Assembly (NCBI RefSeq): GCF_030295385.1
Contig: NZ_AP027079.1
Coordinates: 2,356,001 to 2,420,000 of the forward strand
Direction: 5' to 3'
DNA from: Geothrix oryzae
GTDB taxonomy: Bacteria > Acidobacteriota > Holophagae > Holophagales > Holophagaceae
Length of the DNA stretch: 64,000 bases
The position numbers and the translations under genes were made by a program. Below the pieces are notes generated by a model. The model did not search any database. It saw only the letters and a list, made by a program, of their open reading frames with translations, and had not been told where the DNA came from. Below are positions 1-10,909 of this stretch, in pieces. Positions within the stretch are counted from its first letter, which is position 1; every line of letters starts with the position of its first letter.

Positions 1-22
1 TTGGCGGTCATGTTTCGTCAGA

Positions 23-1648
23 TCAGGGGACGAGGCCCGGGAACAGGAACGCGAAGCCCCAGACCATGAGGCCCAGGAGGATCACATAGGGAATCGTGTA
101 CTTGATGGTCTGCCGCATGATCAGGCCTTCCTTGCCGGCCAGGCCCACGGCGGTGGCGGCGATGACGATGCTCTGGGGCGAGATCATCTTGCCGGCGGAG
201 GCGCCCGCGCTGCCGGCGGAGGCCATGAGGATGTCGGAGAGGCCCATGCCCTGGGCGGTGAGCTTCTGCAGGTTGCCGAAGAGGGCGTTGGCGGAGGTGT
301 TGCTGCCCGTGAGGAACACGCCGATGGTGCCGAAGAGCGGGCTCAGCAGCGGATAGATGTGCTTGCTCACCAGGGCGACGATGCCGTTGGCCATGGTGGC
401 CACCATCGAGATCTGCTTGGTGGCGAGGTCGCCCACGACGGCCAGCTTGGTCTTGGGATCGATGATGGGCAGGGCCAGGTTCATCACCTCGGCGATGGAC
501 AGGATGCAGGCCACGGCGATGAAGGAGGGGATCATCTGCTTGAAGGTCTTGCCGAACTGCTCGCCCATCACCGAGTACTTGATGCCCATGAAGGGGAAGG
601 CGATGAGGCCGGCGATGAGCATGATGGTGCCGGGGCTCTGCAGCCAGGTGAAGGAGTAGAGCTTGCCGGGGTTGTAGATCTGGGCCTTGAGGAGCACCCA
701 GTTCCAGCCCGCGGCGCTGCCGTTGAAGAGGGGCTTGGTCTTGGGCAGGTTCACGGCGATAACCAGCACGGCCAGCAGCAGGTAGGGCAGCCAGGAGAGG
801 AACAGCTCCTTGAAGTGGAATTCCTTGGGCGCGTTGTCGGCCGGGGCGTCACCCTCGAACAGCCAGGGCTGGGCGTGCTTCTGGACCTTCAGGTAGATGG
901 CCACGGCCACGAGGCAGGCGAGACCCGCCAGCACAGAGGTGAGGTCCGCGCCGATGTAGTTCGACACCAGGAACTCGGTGATGGAGAAGCTGAGACCGGC
1001 CACCAGGATGGTGCCGATGGCGCCCTTCAGGCCCTTGGACTTGGACATGGCATAGACCGTGGCGAACGCCATGATCAGGGCCAGCGGCGCCATGAAGCGG
1101 CCGGTCATCTGGGAGAGCTTCATCACATCCAGGCCCGTGGTCTTAGCCAGGGTCACGGTGGGAATGGCGAGAGAGCCGAAGGGCACGGGGCCCGTGTTGG
1201 CCACGAGGCAGACCAGGGCGGCCATCATGGGGTTGTAGCCCAGGCCGATGAGGATGCTGGCGGGAATGGCCACCGGGGCGCCGAAGCCGCAGATGCCCTC
1301 GAGGAAGGCGCCGAAGCCGAAGGCGATGAGCAGGGCCTGGGCGCGGCGGTCCACCGTGAGGTTCGCCATGGCGCCCTGCATCTTGTCCATCCAGCCCGTG
1401 GCTTTCAGCACGTTGTAGACCACCAGCGCGCCGAAGGGGATGTACATGATCGGGAAGATGCCCGTGAGGCCGCCCTGCAGGGCCGCCAGGAGCGTGGTCT
1501 TGGCCGGGAAGTGGAAGACGAAGATGGCCGTGAGCACGGTCACCAGCCACGCCACGGGCGCCACCTTGGCGGCGGGCTTCATCAGCAGGGGAATGCCGAT
1601 GAGCAGGACGATGAGCGGCAATGTGGCCGCGAGGGCGCCGAGCAACAT
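23..1648 (-). CDS. lldP: L-lactate permease (LctP family)
   Basis: This 541-residue membrane protein imports lactate, and in the family also glycolate, with protons across the inner membrane. Hydrophobic segments run along its whole length. The family's glycine-rich stretch GAFLEGICGFGAPVAIP lies near residues 114-130, and the length matches LctP proteins (about 530-560). The ATG has a strong ribosome-binding site (GGAGGT) about 7 bases upstream. The upstream region carries a near-palindrome of the type bound by FadR/LldR-family regulators, listed separately, so lactate-responsive control is plausible but inferred. The family is certain; lactate as substrate is the usual assignment. Confidence 0.93.
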   Translation of the reverse strand: MLLGALAATLPLIVLLIGIPLLMKPAAKVAPVAWLVTVLTAIFVFHFPAKTTLLAALQGGLTGIFPIMYIPFGALVVYNVLKATGWMDKMQGAMANLTVDRRAQALLIAFGFGAFLEGICGFGAPVAIPASILIGLGYNPMMAALVCLVANTGPVPFGSLAIPTVTLAKTTGLDVMKLSQMTGRFMAPLALIMAFATVYAMSKSKGLKGAIGTILVAGLSFSITEFLVSNYIGADLTSVLAGLACLVAVAIYLKVQKHAQPWLFEGDAPADNAPKEFHFKELFLSWLPYLLLAVLVIAVNLPKTKPLFNGSAAGWNWVLLKAQIYNPGKLYSFTWLQSPGTIMLIAGLIAFPFMGIKYSVMGEQFGKTFKQMIPSFIAVACILSIAEVMNLALPIIDPKTKLAVVGDLATKQISMVATMANGIVALVSKHIYPLLSPLFGTIGVFLTGSNTSANALFGNLQKLTAQGMGLSDILMASAGSAGASAGKMISPQSIVIAATAVGLAGKEGLIMRQTIKYTIPYVILLGLMVWGFAFLFPGLVP

Positions 1649-1689
1649 AATCTACCTCCGGATCGATTGTTGACACGCTACCGGACAAA

Positions 1690-1816
1690 GGTCTGACCAC
1701 CAAGCCAAAAAACCTCAAAAAACGAGGGCTCATGCCTTCCTGGCATGAGCCCCTGTCCTTCCAGTCCAAGCTTAGGATTTTTTCGGTTCAATCCTTTGCG
1801 GTCTGACCATCAGGCC
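1690..1816. promoter_or_regulatory. Pair of operator-like repeats upstream of lactate permease
   Basis: Two 17-base copies matching at 15 positions lie at 1690-1706 and 1800-1816. Each begins GGTCTGACC, in which GGT and ACC are inverted around a 3-base centre. This is close to TGGTnnnACCA, the core bound by FadR-subfamily GntR regulators such as LldR and PdhR. The near copy lies about 40 bases upstream of the lactate permease start. The far copy is 110 bases further up and touches the stop codon of the protease gene. Regulator binding is inferred; no such regulator gene is in the window. Confidence 0.45.
1717..1752 (-). terminator. Rho-independent terminator of the tricorn-like protease gene
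   Basis: A perfect 11-bp stem (GGGCTCATGCC at 1726-1736, complement at 1742-1752) with a 5-base loop is followed, on the minus strand, by a run of six T. It sits about 65 bases past the protease stop codon and before the lactate permease promoter region, so it separates the two transcripts. Confidence 0.85.
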
Positions 1817-4800
1817 TACTTCGTTTTCACCGGATCCGCCGGGCGCTTCGGCAGGGCCATGGGTTTCTCGGCCATGCGCTTCAGGACCTCCTGCACGCCG
1901 CGCTCCAGCTGCCGATCATGGCCCGCCAGCAGCGAGGCGGGATCGTTCTCCACCTCGATGTCGGGGGTGACGCCCTCGCCCTCGATGATCCACTCGCCCG
2001 TGGGCGCGTTGGTGCCCGACTGGGGCACGAAGACGCTGCCGCCATCAATGAGCGGAGAATTTCCGCCGCCCACGACGCCGCCCCAGGTGCGCTTGCCGAT
2101 GAGGGGGCCGAGCCCCGCGAACCGGAAGTGGTAGGGGAAGATGTCGCCGTCGCTGGCGCTGGTCTCGCTGGTGAGCGCCACCATGGGGCCGTGGAACACG
2201 GTGCCCGGGTAGGTGGTCGGGTGCTCGCCCGCGTAGCCGAAGCGGGTGCCCAGCAGCTTCCTCCCGAGGCGCTCGAGGATCATCTGGCTGATGTTGCCCC
2301 CGCCGTTGGCGCGGACATCCACCACCAGGCCCTCCTTGCGGATCTGGGGGTAGTACCACTTGATGAACTCATAGAGCCCGGGGCCGCCCATGTCGGGAAT
2401 GTGGAGGTAGCCCACCTTCCCGCCGCTGAGCTTGTCCACGGCCTCCTTCGAGCGCAGCACGAAGTCCAGATAGCGCAGGCTGGCATCGCTCTGGATGGGC
2501 TGGTAGGTGACCTGCCGGGCGCCCTCGAAACCGGGCTTGGCGTTCAGCGTGAGCGTCACCGCGAAGGTCTTGTTGCGGAGCAGGCGGTAGGGGTTGTCGT
2601 CCGCCTTCAATTCCACGCCATCGATGGCCAGGATGTAGTCCCCCTCGCGGGCATCCACGCCCGGTTCCGTCAGCGGGCTGCGGTACTTGGGCTCCTCGTT
2701 GTGGCCGCGGTAGATGCGGGCGAGGCGGTAGCGGCCGGCGGCGGCATCCAGCTCGATGCGGGCGCCGGGCAGGCCCACCTTGGCCCGTTCGGGCAGGAAC
2801 TGGTCCCCCCCCTCGGTGTAGGTGTGGCCGATGTTCAGTTCCGAGATGAGCTCCGTCAGCACATAGGTCAGGTCCGAACGGTGCGTCACATGCTGGAGCC
2901 AGGGACGGTACTGCTCGCGCAGGGCCTTCCAGTCGTAGCCGTGCATGTTCTTCACATAGAAGAAGTCCCGGAAGCGGCGCCAGGTCTCGTCATAGACCTC
3001 GCGCCACTCCTCGGCGGGGATGCGGTCCACGAAGAGCTCCTTCGTGGAGACCGTCTTCTTCTCGGTGGCTTTCGGCTTGGCGTCGAGGAGCTGGTAGGAG
3101 GCCGCGGGCCCCTGCCCGGCGCGGGCCAGGACCTTGGTCCCGTCCTGGCTGAGGGTCCAGCCCTGGACTTCCGGCAGCAGCTCGCTCTCCTGGCGCTTCT
3201 TCAGGTCGAAGATCCAGAGGCTGCTGCCCGCATTCCGGCGGCCATTGGCTTCGCCGTACACGAAGGGCGCGGACTTGCTGTAGAGCAGGTAGCCCTTGGT
3301 GGCCTCCAGCCCGCCCAGGTTGTCGGCGGGCAAGGGCACGCGGACGCCCCGCTGCTCGAACCCATCCCAGTCGATGCGGACGGCCACGGGCGCTGCCGGG
3401 GCCTTGGCGCCCTCCACCGGCTTGTCGGCCTTCTTCTCGCCGTCTTCCTTCTTCTCAGGCGCCGCCCCCACCTCGTCACTCTCGGGCGGGAAGGGATGGG
3501 CCGTGTCCTTGCGCAGGGCGTAGGCCACCACATCGACATTGCGGTTGCCCGCATAGTCGAACTCGAGGTTGCTGATCTGCGGCGCGTAGTCCCGGCGGCT
3601 GAGGGCATAGAGGTACTTGCCGTCGGGATCCCAGGCGGGATCGGTCACGGGGAACAGGTCGCCGGTGGCCCGGTGCAGCTGCTGGTCGGTCTGGCTCCAC
3701 ACATGGAGGCTGCGGGTGCCGTTCAGGTTCGCCAGTGAGAAGGCCAGGAACTGGCCGTCCGCCGACCAGGCCAGGTCGCCCACCCGGGCGAAGGGATCCT
3801 TCGCGGCCTTGACCAGCTTGCGGTCCGCCACGCCCACCACATAGACGACGCCGTCCTTGTCGGTGAAGGCGAGCTGCTTTCCCGTGGGCGACCAGACGGG
3901 CGCATTCAGCATCACCGCCAGCCCGGAGGTCAGGGCCTCGGGCTTGCCCTTGCCGCCCTGATCCACCAGGTAGAGCTGGTCCTCGCCGCTCAGGTCCGAG
4001 ATGAACGCGATCTTCTTTCCGTCCGGCGACCAGCGGGCGTGCTTGTCGTGGGCACCGGAGCTGTTGGTGAGGTTGCGCACGGGACCCTTCTCGACGGGCA
4101 CGGTGAACACATCGCCGCGGGCCACGAAGAGGGCCCGCTCGCCCTTGGGCGACAGGGCGAAGCCCTCGATGTTGCGTTCGGCGCTGATGCGCGAGGGCCG
4201 CGAGGCGCCGCCATCGGTCGGCACGGAGATGGAGATCCCGCGGTCGCTGCCGTCCTGCACATTGAACACGCGCAGCTCGCCGTTCTGCTCGTAGACGATG
4301 CGCGACTGGCGGTCGCTGGAGGGCCAGCGGACATCCCAGGTCTTCTGGAAGGTCAGCTGCTTCAGCGCGTCCGTGGCCGGATCCACCGCGTAGAGGTTCA
4401 GGGTCCCGTCGCGATCCGACGCGAAGTAGACCTTGTCGCCGATCCACATGGGATCGCGCTCGGTGCGCGGGCTGGCGGCGATCTTCTTCTGCGCGTTCGT
4501 GGCCAGGTCGAAGACATAGAGATCCTGCGCCCAGCCGCCCTGGTAGCGCTTCCAGTGGCGGAAGTCGCGGAACATCGGCGCGTAGGCGATGCGTTTGCCG
4601 TCCGGCGAGAAGGAGCCGGGCCCCGCGGTCGGCATGGGCAGCTTCTTCGCCAGCCCACCGCCCAGGGGCACGGTGTAGAGGGCCGTGCGGCTCAGGACGC
4701 CATCGGCATCGCTGGAGGCGCGGAACAGCACGCTGGAGCCGTCTGGCGTCCACCCCACCACCTGGTGGTCGTAGCCGCCCCGCGGCGGCAGCGGACCCGC

Positions 4801-5124
4801 GGCGGGATCGAAGGTCAGCTGGCGCGGGATGCCGCCGCCGCTGGGAATGACATAGACCTGCTCGTCCCCGTCGTACTGGCCGGTGAAGGCGATCCACTTG
4901 CCGTCGGGGCTGTACTTCGCGAACAGCTCCAGGCCCGGGTGGGCCGTGAGCCGCGTGGCCGTGCCGCCCGTGGCCGGGGCGTTCCAGAGGTCGCCGCCGT
5001 GCGTGAACACCACCTTGTCCCCGTGGATGTCGGGGAAGCGGAGCAGCTTGGTCTGGGCCTGCGCCGTACTCGCCAGAGCGAGGGCAAAGGCCAGCCGGGA
5101 AAGCAGGAGGGTTCGTCCGGGCAT
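1816..5124 (-). CDS. Tricorn-like S41 protease with beta-propeller
   Basis: This is a secreted 1102-residue serine peptidase of the tricorn type (family S41). A signal peptide covers residues 1-23 (LAFALALASTAQA). Repeated PD40/TolB-like propeller blades follow to about residue 700 (SPDGKWIAFTG, SPDGKKIAFISD). A charged Lys/Glu linker lies near 550-575. A PDZ-like segment precedes the C-terminal S41 core. His767 (NIGHTY) and Ser989 (ETSASDGD) fit the catalytic His and Ser. The likely role is degradation of peptides in the periplasm. The ATG has GAGG upstream, and TACAAT at 5161-5156 could be its -10 box. Confidence 0.9.
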   Translation of the reverse strand: MPGRTLLLSRLAFALALASTAQAQTKLLRFPDIHGDKVVFTHGGDLWNAPATGGTATRLTAHPGLELFAKYSPDGKWIAFTGQYDGDEQVYVIPSGGGIPRQLTFDPAAGPLPPRGGYDHQVVGWTPDGSSVLFRASSDADGVLSRTALYTVPLGGGLAKKLPMPTAGPGSFSPDGKRIAYAPMFRDFRHWKRYQGGWAQDLYVFDLATNAQKKIAASPRTERDPMWIGDKVYFASDRDGTLNLYAVDPATDALKQLTFQKTWDVRWPSSDRQSRIVYEQNGELRVFNVQDGSDRGISISVPTDGGASRPSRISAERNIEGFALSPKGERALFVARGDVFTVPVEKGPVRNLTNSSGAHDKHARWSPDGKKIAFISDLSGEDQLYLVDQGGKGKPEALTSGLAVMLNAPVWSPTGKQLAFTDKDGVVYVVGVADRKLVKAAKDPFARVGDLAWSADGQFLAFSLANLNGTRSLHVWSQTDQQLHRATGDLFPVTDPAWDPDGKYLYALSRRDYAPQISNLEFDYAGNRNVDVVAYALRKDTAHPFPPESDEVGAAPEKKEDGEKKADKPVEGAKAPAAPVAVRIDWDGFEQRGVRVPLPADNLGGLEATKGYLLYSKSAPFVYGEANGRRNAGSSLWIFDLKKRQESELLPEVQGWTLSQDGTKVLARAGQGPAASYQLLDAKPKATEKKTVSTKELFVDRIPAEEWREVYDETWRRFRDFFYVKNMHGYDWKALREQYRPWLQHVTHRSDLTYVLTELISELNIGHTYTEGGDQFLPERAKVGLPGARIELDAAAGRYRLARIYRGHNEEPKYRSPLTEPGVDAREGDYILAIDGVELKADDNPYRLLRNKTFAVTLTLNAKPGFEGARQVTYQPIQSDASLRYLDFVLRSKEAVDKLSGGKVGYLHIPDMGGPGLYEFIKWYYPQIRKEGLVVDVRANGGGNISQMILERLGRKLLGTRFGYAGEHPTTYPGTVFHGPMVALTSETSASDGDIFPYHFRFAGLGPLIGKRTWGGVVGGGNSPLIDGGSVFVPQSGTNAPTGEWIIEGEGVTPDIEVENDPASLLAGHDRQLERGVQEVLKRMAEKPMALPKRPADPVKTK

Positions 5125-5243
5125 CGGTTCACCTCAGAGGTTGGAAGACCCGAGCATTGTATGACGAGGCAAAACTTCCGCCTCATCGGATTCCACTGCG
5201 GCTTCCCCATCCCCGCTTGGCAGATCCGTTAGCCTGGAAGGCC

Positions 5244-6092
5244 ATGAAGATCCCCCGAACCAGCCTCCCCGCCCTGTCCCTGGCGCTGTCCCTGGCCCTG
5301 TCCCTGGCCCTGTCCCTGGCCCTGGCGCCTGCCCTCAGGGCGGAGGAACCGCCGGCCATCGAGGTGAACCCCAACCGGCCCACCTTCGCCAATCCCGCCC
5401 TCACGACCCAGCCGGGGCTGGCGGAGCTGGAGTGGGGTCTGCAGCAGAGCCACCTGCGCGAGGATGGCCCCAGCTTCGGCACGCCCACCCTCCTGAAGCT
5501 GGGTCTGGCCAAGGATGTGGAACTCCGCCTCTCCTGCCCGGGCTACCTGCGCCTGGAACCCTCGGGTGCGCCCGCGGCCGGGGGCTTCGGCGACTTCAAC
5601 CTGGCCGCGCAGTGGTGCTACCTGCACGACGGGCTGTTCGGAACGGACCAGGCCATCCAGGTGGCGCACACCTTCCCCACGGCCCCGGCCTCCCAGGGTC
5701 TGGGCAACGGCGCCCCCATCGACACGCTCACGCTGCTGTTCAGCCGCGACGCAGGGAACTACCACATCGATGTGAACCTGCTGGAGTCCTGGATCGGCCA
5801 GCCCGCGGACCAATCCGGAGGGCCGGCCGGAGGAAGGGCGGCCCAGGCGGCGGGCACCGTCTCCATCACTCGGAACCTCGGTGAGACCTGGTCCCTCACC
5901 GGCGAGCTGTACGCCCTCCAGGCCACGCCGCAGAACGGGCGGATCGTCTCCAACCTCTGGGCCCTCGCCCACAAGGTGTCCAAGCGGCTGGTGCTGGATG
6001 GCGGCGTGGACATGGGGCTCTCCCACGGGGCCCCGCGCTACACCCTCTTCGCCGGGCTCACGGTGGGCCTCGGGCGGTTCCGGAAGCCATGA
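5244..6092 (+). CDS. Outer-membrane transporter-like beta-barrel protein
   Basis: This is a 282-residue exported protein. A signal peptide with a repetitive Leu-Ala-Leu-Ser core ends at ALRAEE. The mature part has alternating short beta-type stretches (VELRLSCPGYLRLEP, YTLFAGLTVGLGRF) and ends in an aromatic residue near the C-terminus, as in outer-membrane barrels. It resembles the loosely named 'transporter' proteins related to the phenol-degradation MetA-pathway family; the substrate is unknown. ATG 5244 is preferred over an in-frame ATG at 5157 because it has GGAAG upstream and starts the signal peptide. Its TGA overlaps the ATG of xseA, suggesting coupled translation. Confidence 0.7.
   Translation: MKIPRTSLPALSLALSLALSLALSLALAPALRAEEPPAIEVNPNRPTFANPALTTQPGLAELEWGLQQSHLREDGPSFGTPTLLKLGLAKDVELRLSCPGYLRLEPSGAPAAGGFGDFNLAAQWCYLHDGLFGTDQAIQVAHTFPTAPASQGLGNGAPIDTLTLLFSRDAGNYHIDVNLLESWIGQPADQSGGPAGGRAAQAAGTVSITRNLGETWSLTGELYALQATPQNGRIVSNLWALAHKVSKRLVLDGGVDMGLSHGAPRYTLFAGLTVGLGRFRKP
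5275..5322 (+). repeat. Four tandem 12-bp repeats inside a signal peptide
   Basis: Four units of TGTCCCTGGCCC (the first reads TGTCCCTGGCGC) follow one another. They encode repeated Leu-Ala-Leu-Ser within the hydrophobic core of the barrel protein's signal peptide. As units are multiples of three, gain or loss would keep the frame and only change the length of the hydrophobic core. Confidence 0.9.
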
Positions 6093-7405
6093 GCGAAGCC
6101 GCCCCCCTTTCCGTCAAGCGCCTGCTGGAGCAGGTGAAGACCCGGCTGGAGCCGGCCTTCGCCACGGTGTGCGTGGTTGGGGAGGTGTCGAATTTCCGGG
6201 GGTCGGGGAAGCACTGGTACTTCACGCTGAAGGAGGAGGGCGCGGCGCTTTCCTGCGCGGTGTGGGCCGGACAGCAGCGCTTCCTCCAGCACAGGCCGGC
6301 GGATGGCCAGCGGGTGGTGCTCCGGGGCAGCCTCAACCTCTATGTGGCGGGCGGCACGATCACCCTGGCCGTCACTCACTGCGAACCTGCGGGCGTGGGC
6401 GATCTCCAGGCGCGGTTGCGGCAGCTGGAGGCGGACCTCCGCGCCCAGGGCCTCTTCGACCGCCCCAAGCGTCCCCTGCCCCGGTTCCCTCGGAAGCTGG
6501 GCGTGGTGGCGGCCCTGGGCGGCGCGGCCCTGCGCGATGTGCTGGAGGTCATGGCCCGCCGCGCCCCCGGGATCGACATCCTCATCGCCCCCGCAGCGGC
6601 CCAGGGCGAGCGCTGCGTGCCGGAAACCCTGCTGGCCCTGCAGGAAATTCAGGACCCCCACTGGGGCTGCCAGGCTGTGTTGCTGGTGCGGGGCGGCGGC
6701 AGCCTCGAAGATCTCTGGGCCTTCAACGACCCGGCCCTGGTGCGCGCGGTGGCGGAGTGCCAGATCCCCATCGTCACCGGCGTGGGGCATGAGATCGACA
6801 CCACGCTGGTGGATCTCGCCGCGGATCGCCGCGCGGCCACGCCCAGCCAGGCCGCGGAGCTGGCCACGCCGGATCGCGCGGCCCTGGGCGCGGAGCTGCG
6901 GCGCCGGACCGAGGCCCTGGCCGCCAAGGCCGCCTGGCGCCTGCGGGGCCTGGAGACCACGCTGAACCTGCTGGTGGACCACGGCCTCCAGCGGGCGGAA
7001 CCGCTGGCTGGGCCGGGAGTCCGGCTGGCGGCCCTGGGTCAGCGGCTGGCCCTGGCCCACCCCAGCCGGGGAGTGGATGCGGCCGGCGCGCGCCTGTCCC
7101 TGCTGCGCCAGCGCCTGCGGCATGCCGCCGCCCGCGCCGCCCGGGAGGCCGACCTGCCCCGCGTCCGGGAGGCCCAGCGCCGCCTCGCCCCGGCAATCCA
7201 GCGCGGCCTGCAGCGCCGGGACCATCGCCTGGCGGTGCTCGCCGAGCGCCTCCACGGCCTGGACCCGGCGGGCCCGCTCCAGCGGGGCTTCGTGCTGGCC
7301 CTCGATCCTGAAGGCCGGCCCGTGACGGTGGCGGGCGCCCTGCCCCCTGGCGCCGCCCTCCGCCTCCGATGGCAGGACGGCGAACGGCGCGCCACGCTGG
7401 ACTGA
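6089..7405 (+). CDS. xseA: Exodeoxyribonuclease VII large subunit
   Basis: This is the large subunit of exonuclease VII, which degrades single-stranded DNA in both directions and acts in repair. It has 438 residues, close to E. coli XseA. An N-terminal OB-fold carries NFRGSGKHWYFTLK (about 33-46). The central nuclease domain carries RGGGSLEDLWAFND and TGVGHEIDTTLVD, both family hallmarks. A long arginine-rich helical C-terminal region follows. The ATG overlaps the stop of the barrel-protein gene by four bases (ATGA). No small subunit (xseB) is found next to it. Confidence 0.95.
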   Translation: MSEAAPLSVKRLLEQVKTRLEPAFATVCVVGEVSNFRGSGKHWYFTLKEEGAALSCAVWAGQQRFLQHRPADGQRVVLRGSLNLYVAGGTITLAVTHCEPAGVGDLQARLRQLEADLRAQGLFDRPKRPLPRFPRKLGVVAALGGAALRDVLEVMARRAPGIDILIAPAAAQGERCVPETLLALQEIQDPHWGCQAVLLVRGGGSLEDLWAFNDPALVRAVAECQIPIVTGVGHEIDTTLVDLAADRRAATPSQAAELATPDRAALGAELRRRTEALAAKAAWRLRGLETTLNLLVDHGLQRAEPLAGPGVRLAALGQRLALAHPSRGVDAAGARLSLLRQRLRHAAARAAREADLPRVREAQRRLAPAIQRGLQRRDHRLAVLAERLHGLDPAGPLQRGFVLALDPEGRPVTVAGALPPGAALRLRWQDGERRATLD

Positions 7406-7457
7406 CCCAAAGTTCAAACGGGCGAGGCCTCGCGTCGATAGGGTTCTGGGCAGGACC

Positions 7458-10050
<2,593 letters not shown>

Positions 10051-10052
<2 letters not shown>

Positions 10053-10074
10053 GGGCGCGGACCGCCGCGCCCTC
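10051..10074. terminator. Hairpin between convergent genes
   Basis: A perfect 10-bp GC stem (GAGGGCGCGG at 10051-10060, complement at 10065-10074) with loop ACCG fills the whole space between the sensor kinase and fabG. It includes the last two bases of the kinase stop codon. It lacks a T run on either side, so it is a likely but weak bidirectional terminator. Confidence 0.55.
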
Positions 10075-10818
10075 CTACATGTACAAGCCCCCATTGACGC
10101 TCAGCACCTGGCCGGTGATGTAGCTGGCCTCGTCGCTGGCGAGGAAGGCCACGCTGGCGGCGATGTCCTCGCCCGTGCCCATGCGGCCCAGGGGGATCTG
10201 CTTGGTGAATTCGGCCTTCACATCCTCGGGCAGGCCCGCGGTCATGGCGGTCTCGATGTAGCCGGGCGTCACGGCGTTGGCGGTGACATTCCGGCTGGCC
10301 AGCTCGCGCGCCACGGACTTGGTGAGGCCGATGAGGCCGGCCTTGGCGGCCACATAGTTCGCCTGGCCCGGGTTGCCCATCTGGCCCACCACGGAGGCGA
10401 TGTTGATGATGCGCCCCCAGCGCTGCTTCATCATGGGCTTGGTGGCCGCCTGGATGGCCGTCCACGCGCCCTTGAGGTTGGTGTCGATCACCGCGTCCCA
10501 GTCCTCCTCCTTCATCTGGATGAGCAGCTTGTCGCGGGTGATGCCGGCGTTGTTCACCAGGATGTGGAGGGCGCCGTGGCGCTCGATGGTCGTCGCCACG
10601 GCCGCCTTCACGGAAGCGCCGTCGGCCAGGTCCGCCGCGATGACATCGGCTTTCCCCCCGGCCGCGGTGATGGCATCCGCCACAGCCTGGAGCTTGCTCA
10701 GGGTGCGGGCCGCGCAGACCACCGTGGCGCCCTGGGCCGCGAGGCGCTTCGCGATGGCTTCGCCGATGCCCTGGCTGGCACCGGTGACGAGGGCGATCTT
10801 GCCGTCGAGGCGGAACAT
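10075..10818 (-). CDS. fabG: 3-oxoacyl-ACP reductase
   Basis: This NADPH-dependent short-chain dehydrogenase reduces 3-oxoacyl-ACP in each round of fatty-acid elongation. It has 247 residues, typical for FabG. The cofactor motif TGASQGIG is at 12-19, followed by the NNAG motif, the catalytic Ser in NIASVVGQMGNPG, and Tyr-x-x-x-Lys in NYVAAKAG. The C-terminal GQVLSVNGGLYM is also typical. GGAGG lies just upstream of the ATG. It stands alone here; other fab genes (fabD, fabI) occur elsewhere in the window. A fatty-acid role is favoured over another SDR role by near-canonical sequence. Confidence 0.92.
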   Translation of the reverse strand: MFRLDGKIALVTGASQGIGEAIAKRLAAQGATVVCAARTLSKLQAVADAITAAGGKADVIAADLADGASVKAAVATTIERHGALHILVNNAGITRDKLLIQMKEEDWDAVIDTNLKGAWTAIQAATKPMMKQRWGRIINIASVVGQMGNPGQANYVAAKAGLIGLTKSVARELASRNVTANAVTPGYIETAMTAGLPEDVKAEFTKQIPLGRMGTGEDIAASVAFLASDEASYITGQVLSVNGGLYM

Positions 10819-10909
10819 GGAACCTCCAGATGGATGAAGGGACAGTCTACCTAGCCGAGCGGCCGACTCGACCGACCAACCCGGGTGACCATCTCGGGAG
10901 AACGCTACT

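Noticed and set aside
1-11. Possible start of a further minus-strand gene after lactate permease
   Set aside because: An ATG at 11-9 lies 12 bases past the permease stop, but only three codons are visible and no ribosome site is clear.
359-1696. Long open frame on the plus strand opposite lactate permease
   Set aside because: It is a mirror of a well-supported gene in GC-rich DNA; its protein is a low-complexity His/Glu/Gly/Ala sequence with no domain.
1918-3738. 606-codon open frame opposite the tricorn-like protease
   Set aside because: The opposite strand encodes a protein with signal peptide, propeller blades and catalytic residues; this frame has none.
5162-5187. GAGGC...GCCTC hairpin between the tricorn and barrel-protein genes
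   Set aside because: Only five base pairs with a nine-base loop; too weak to support a regulatory claim.
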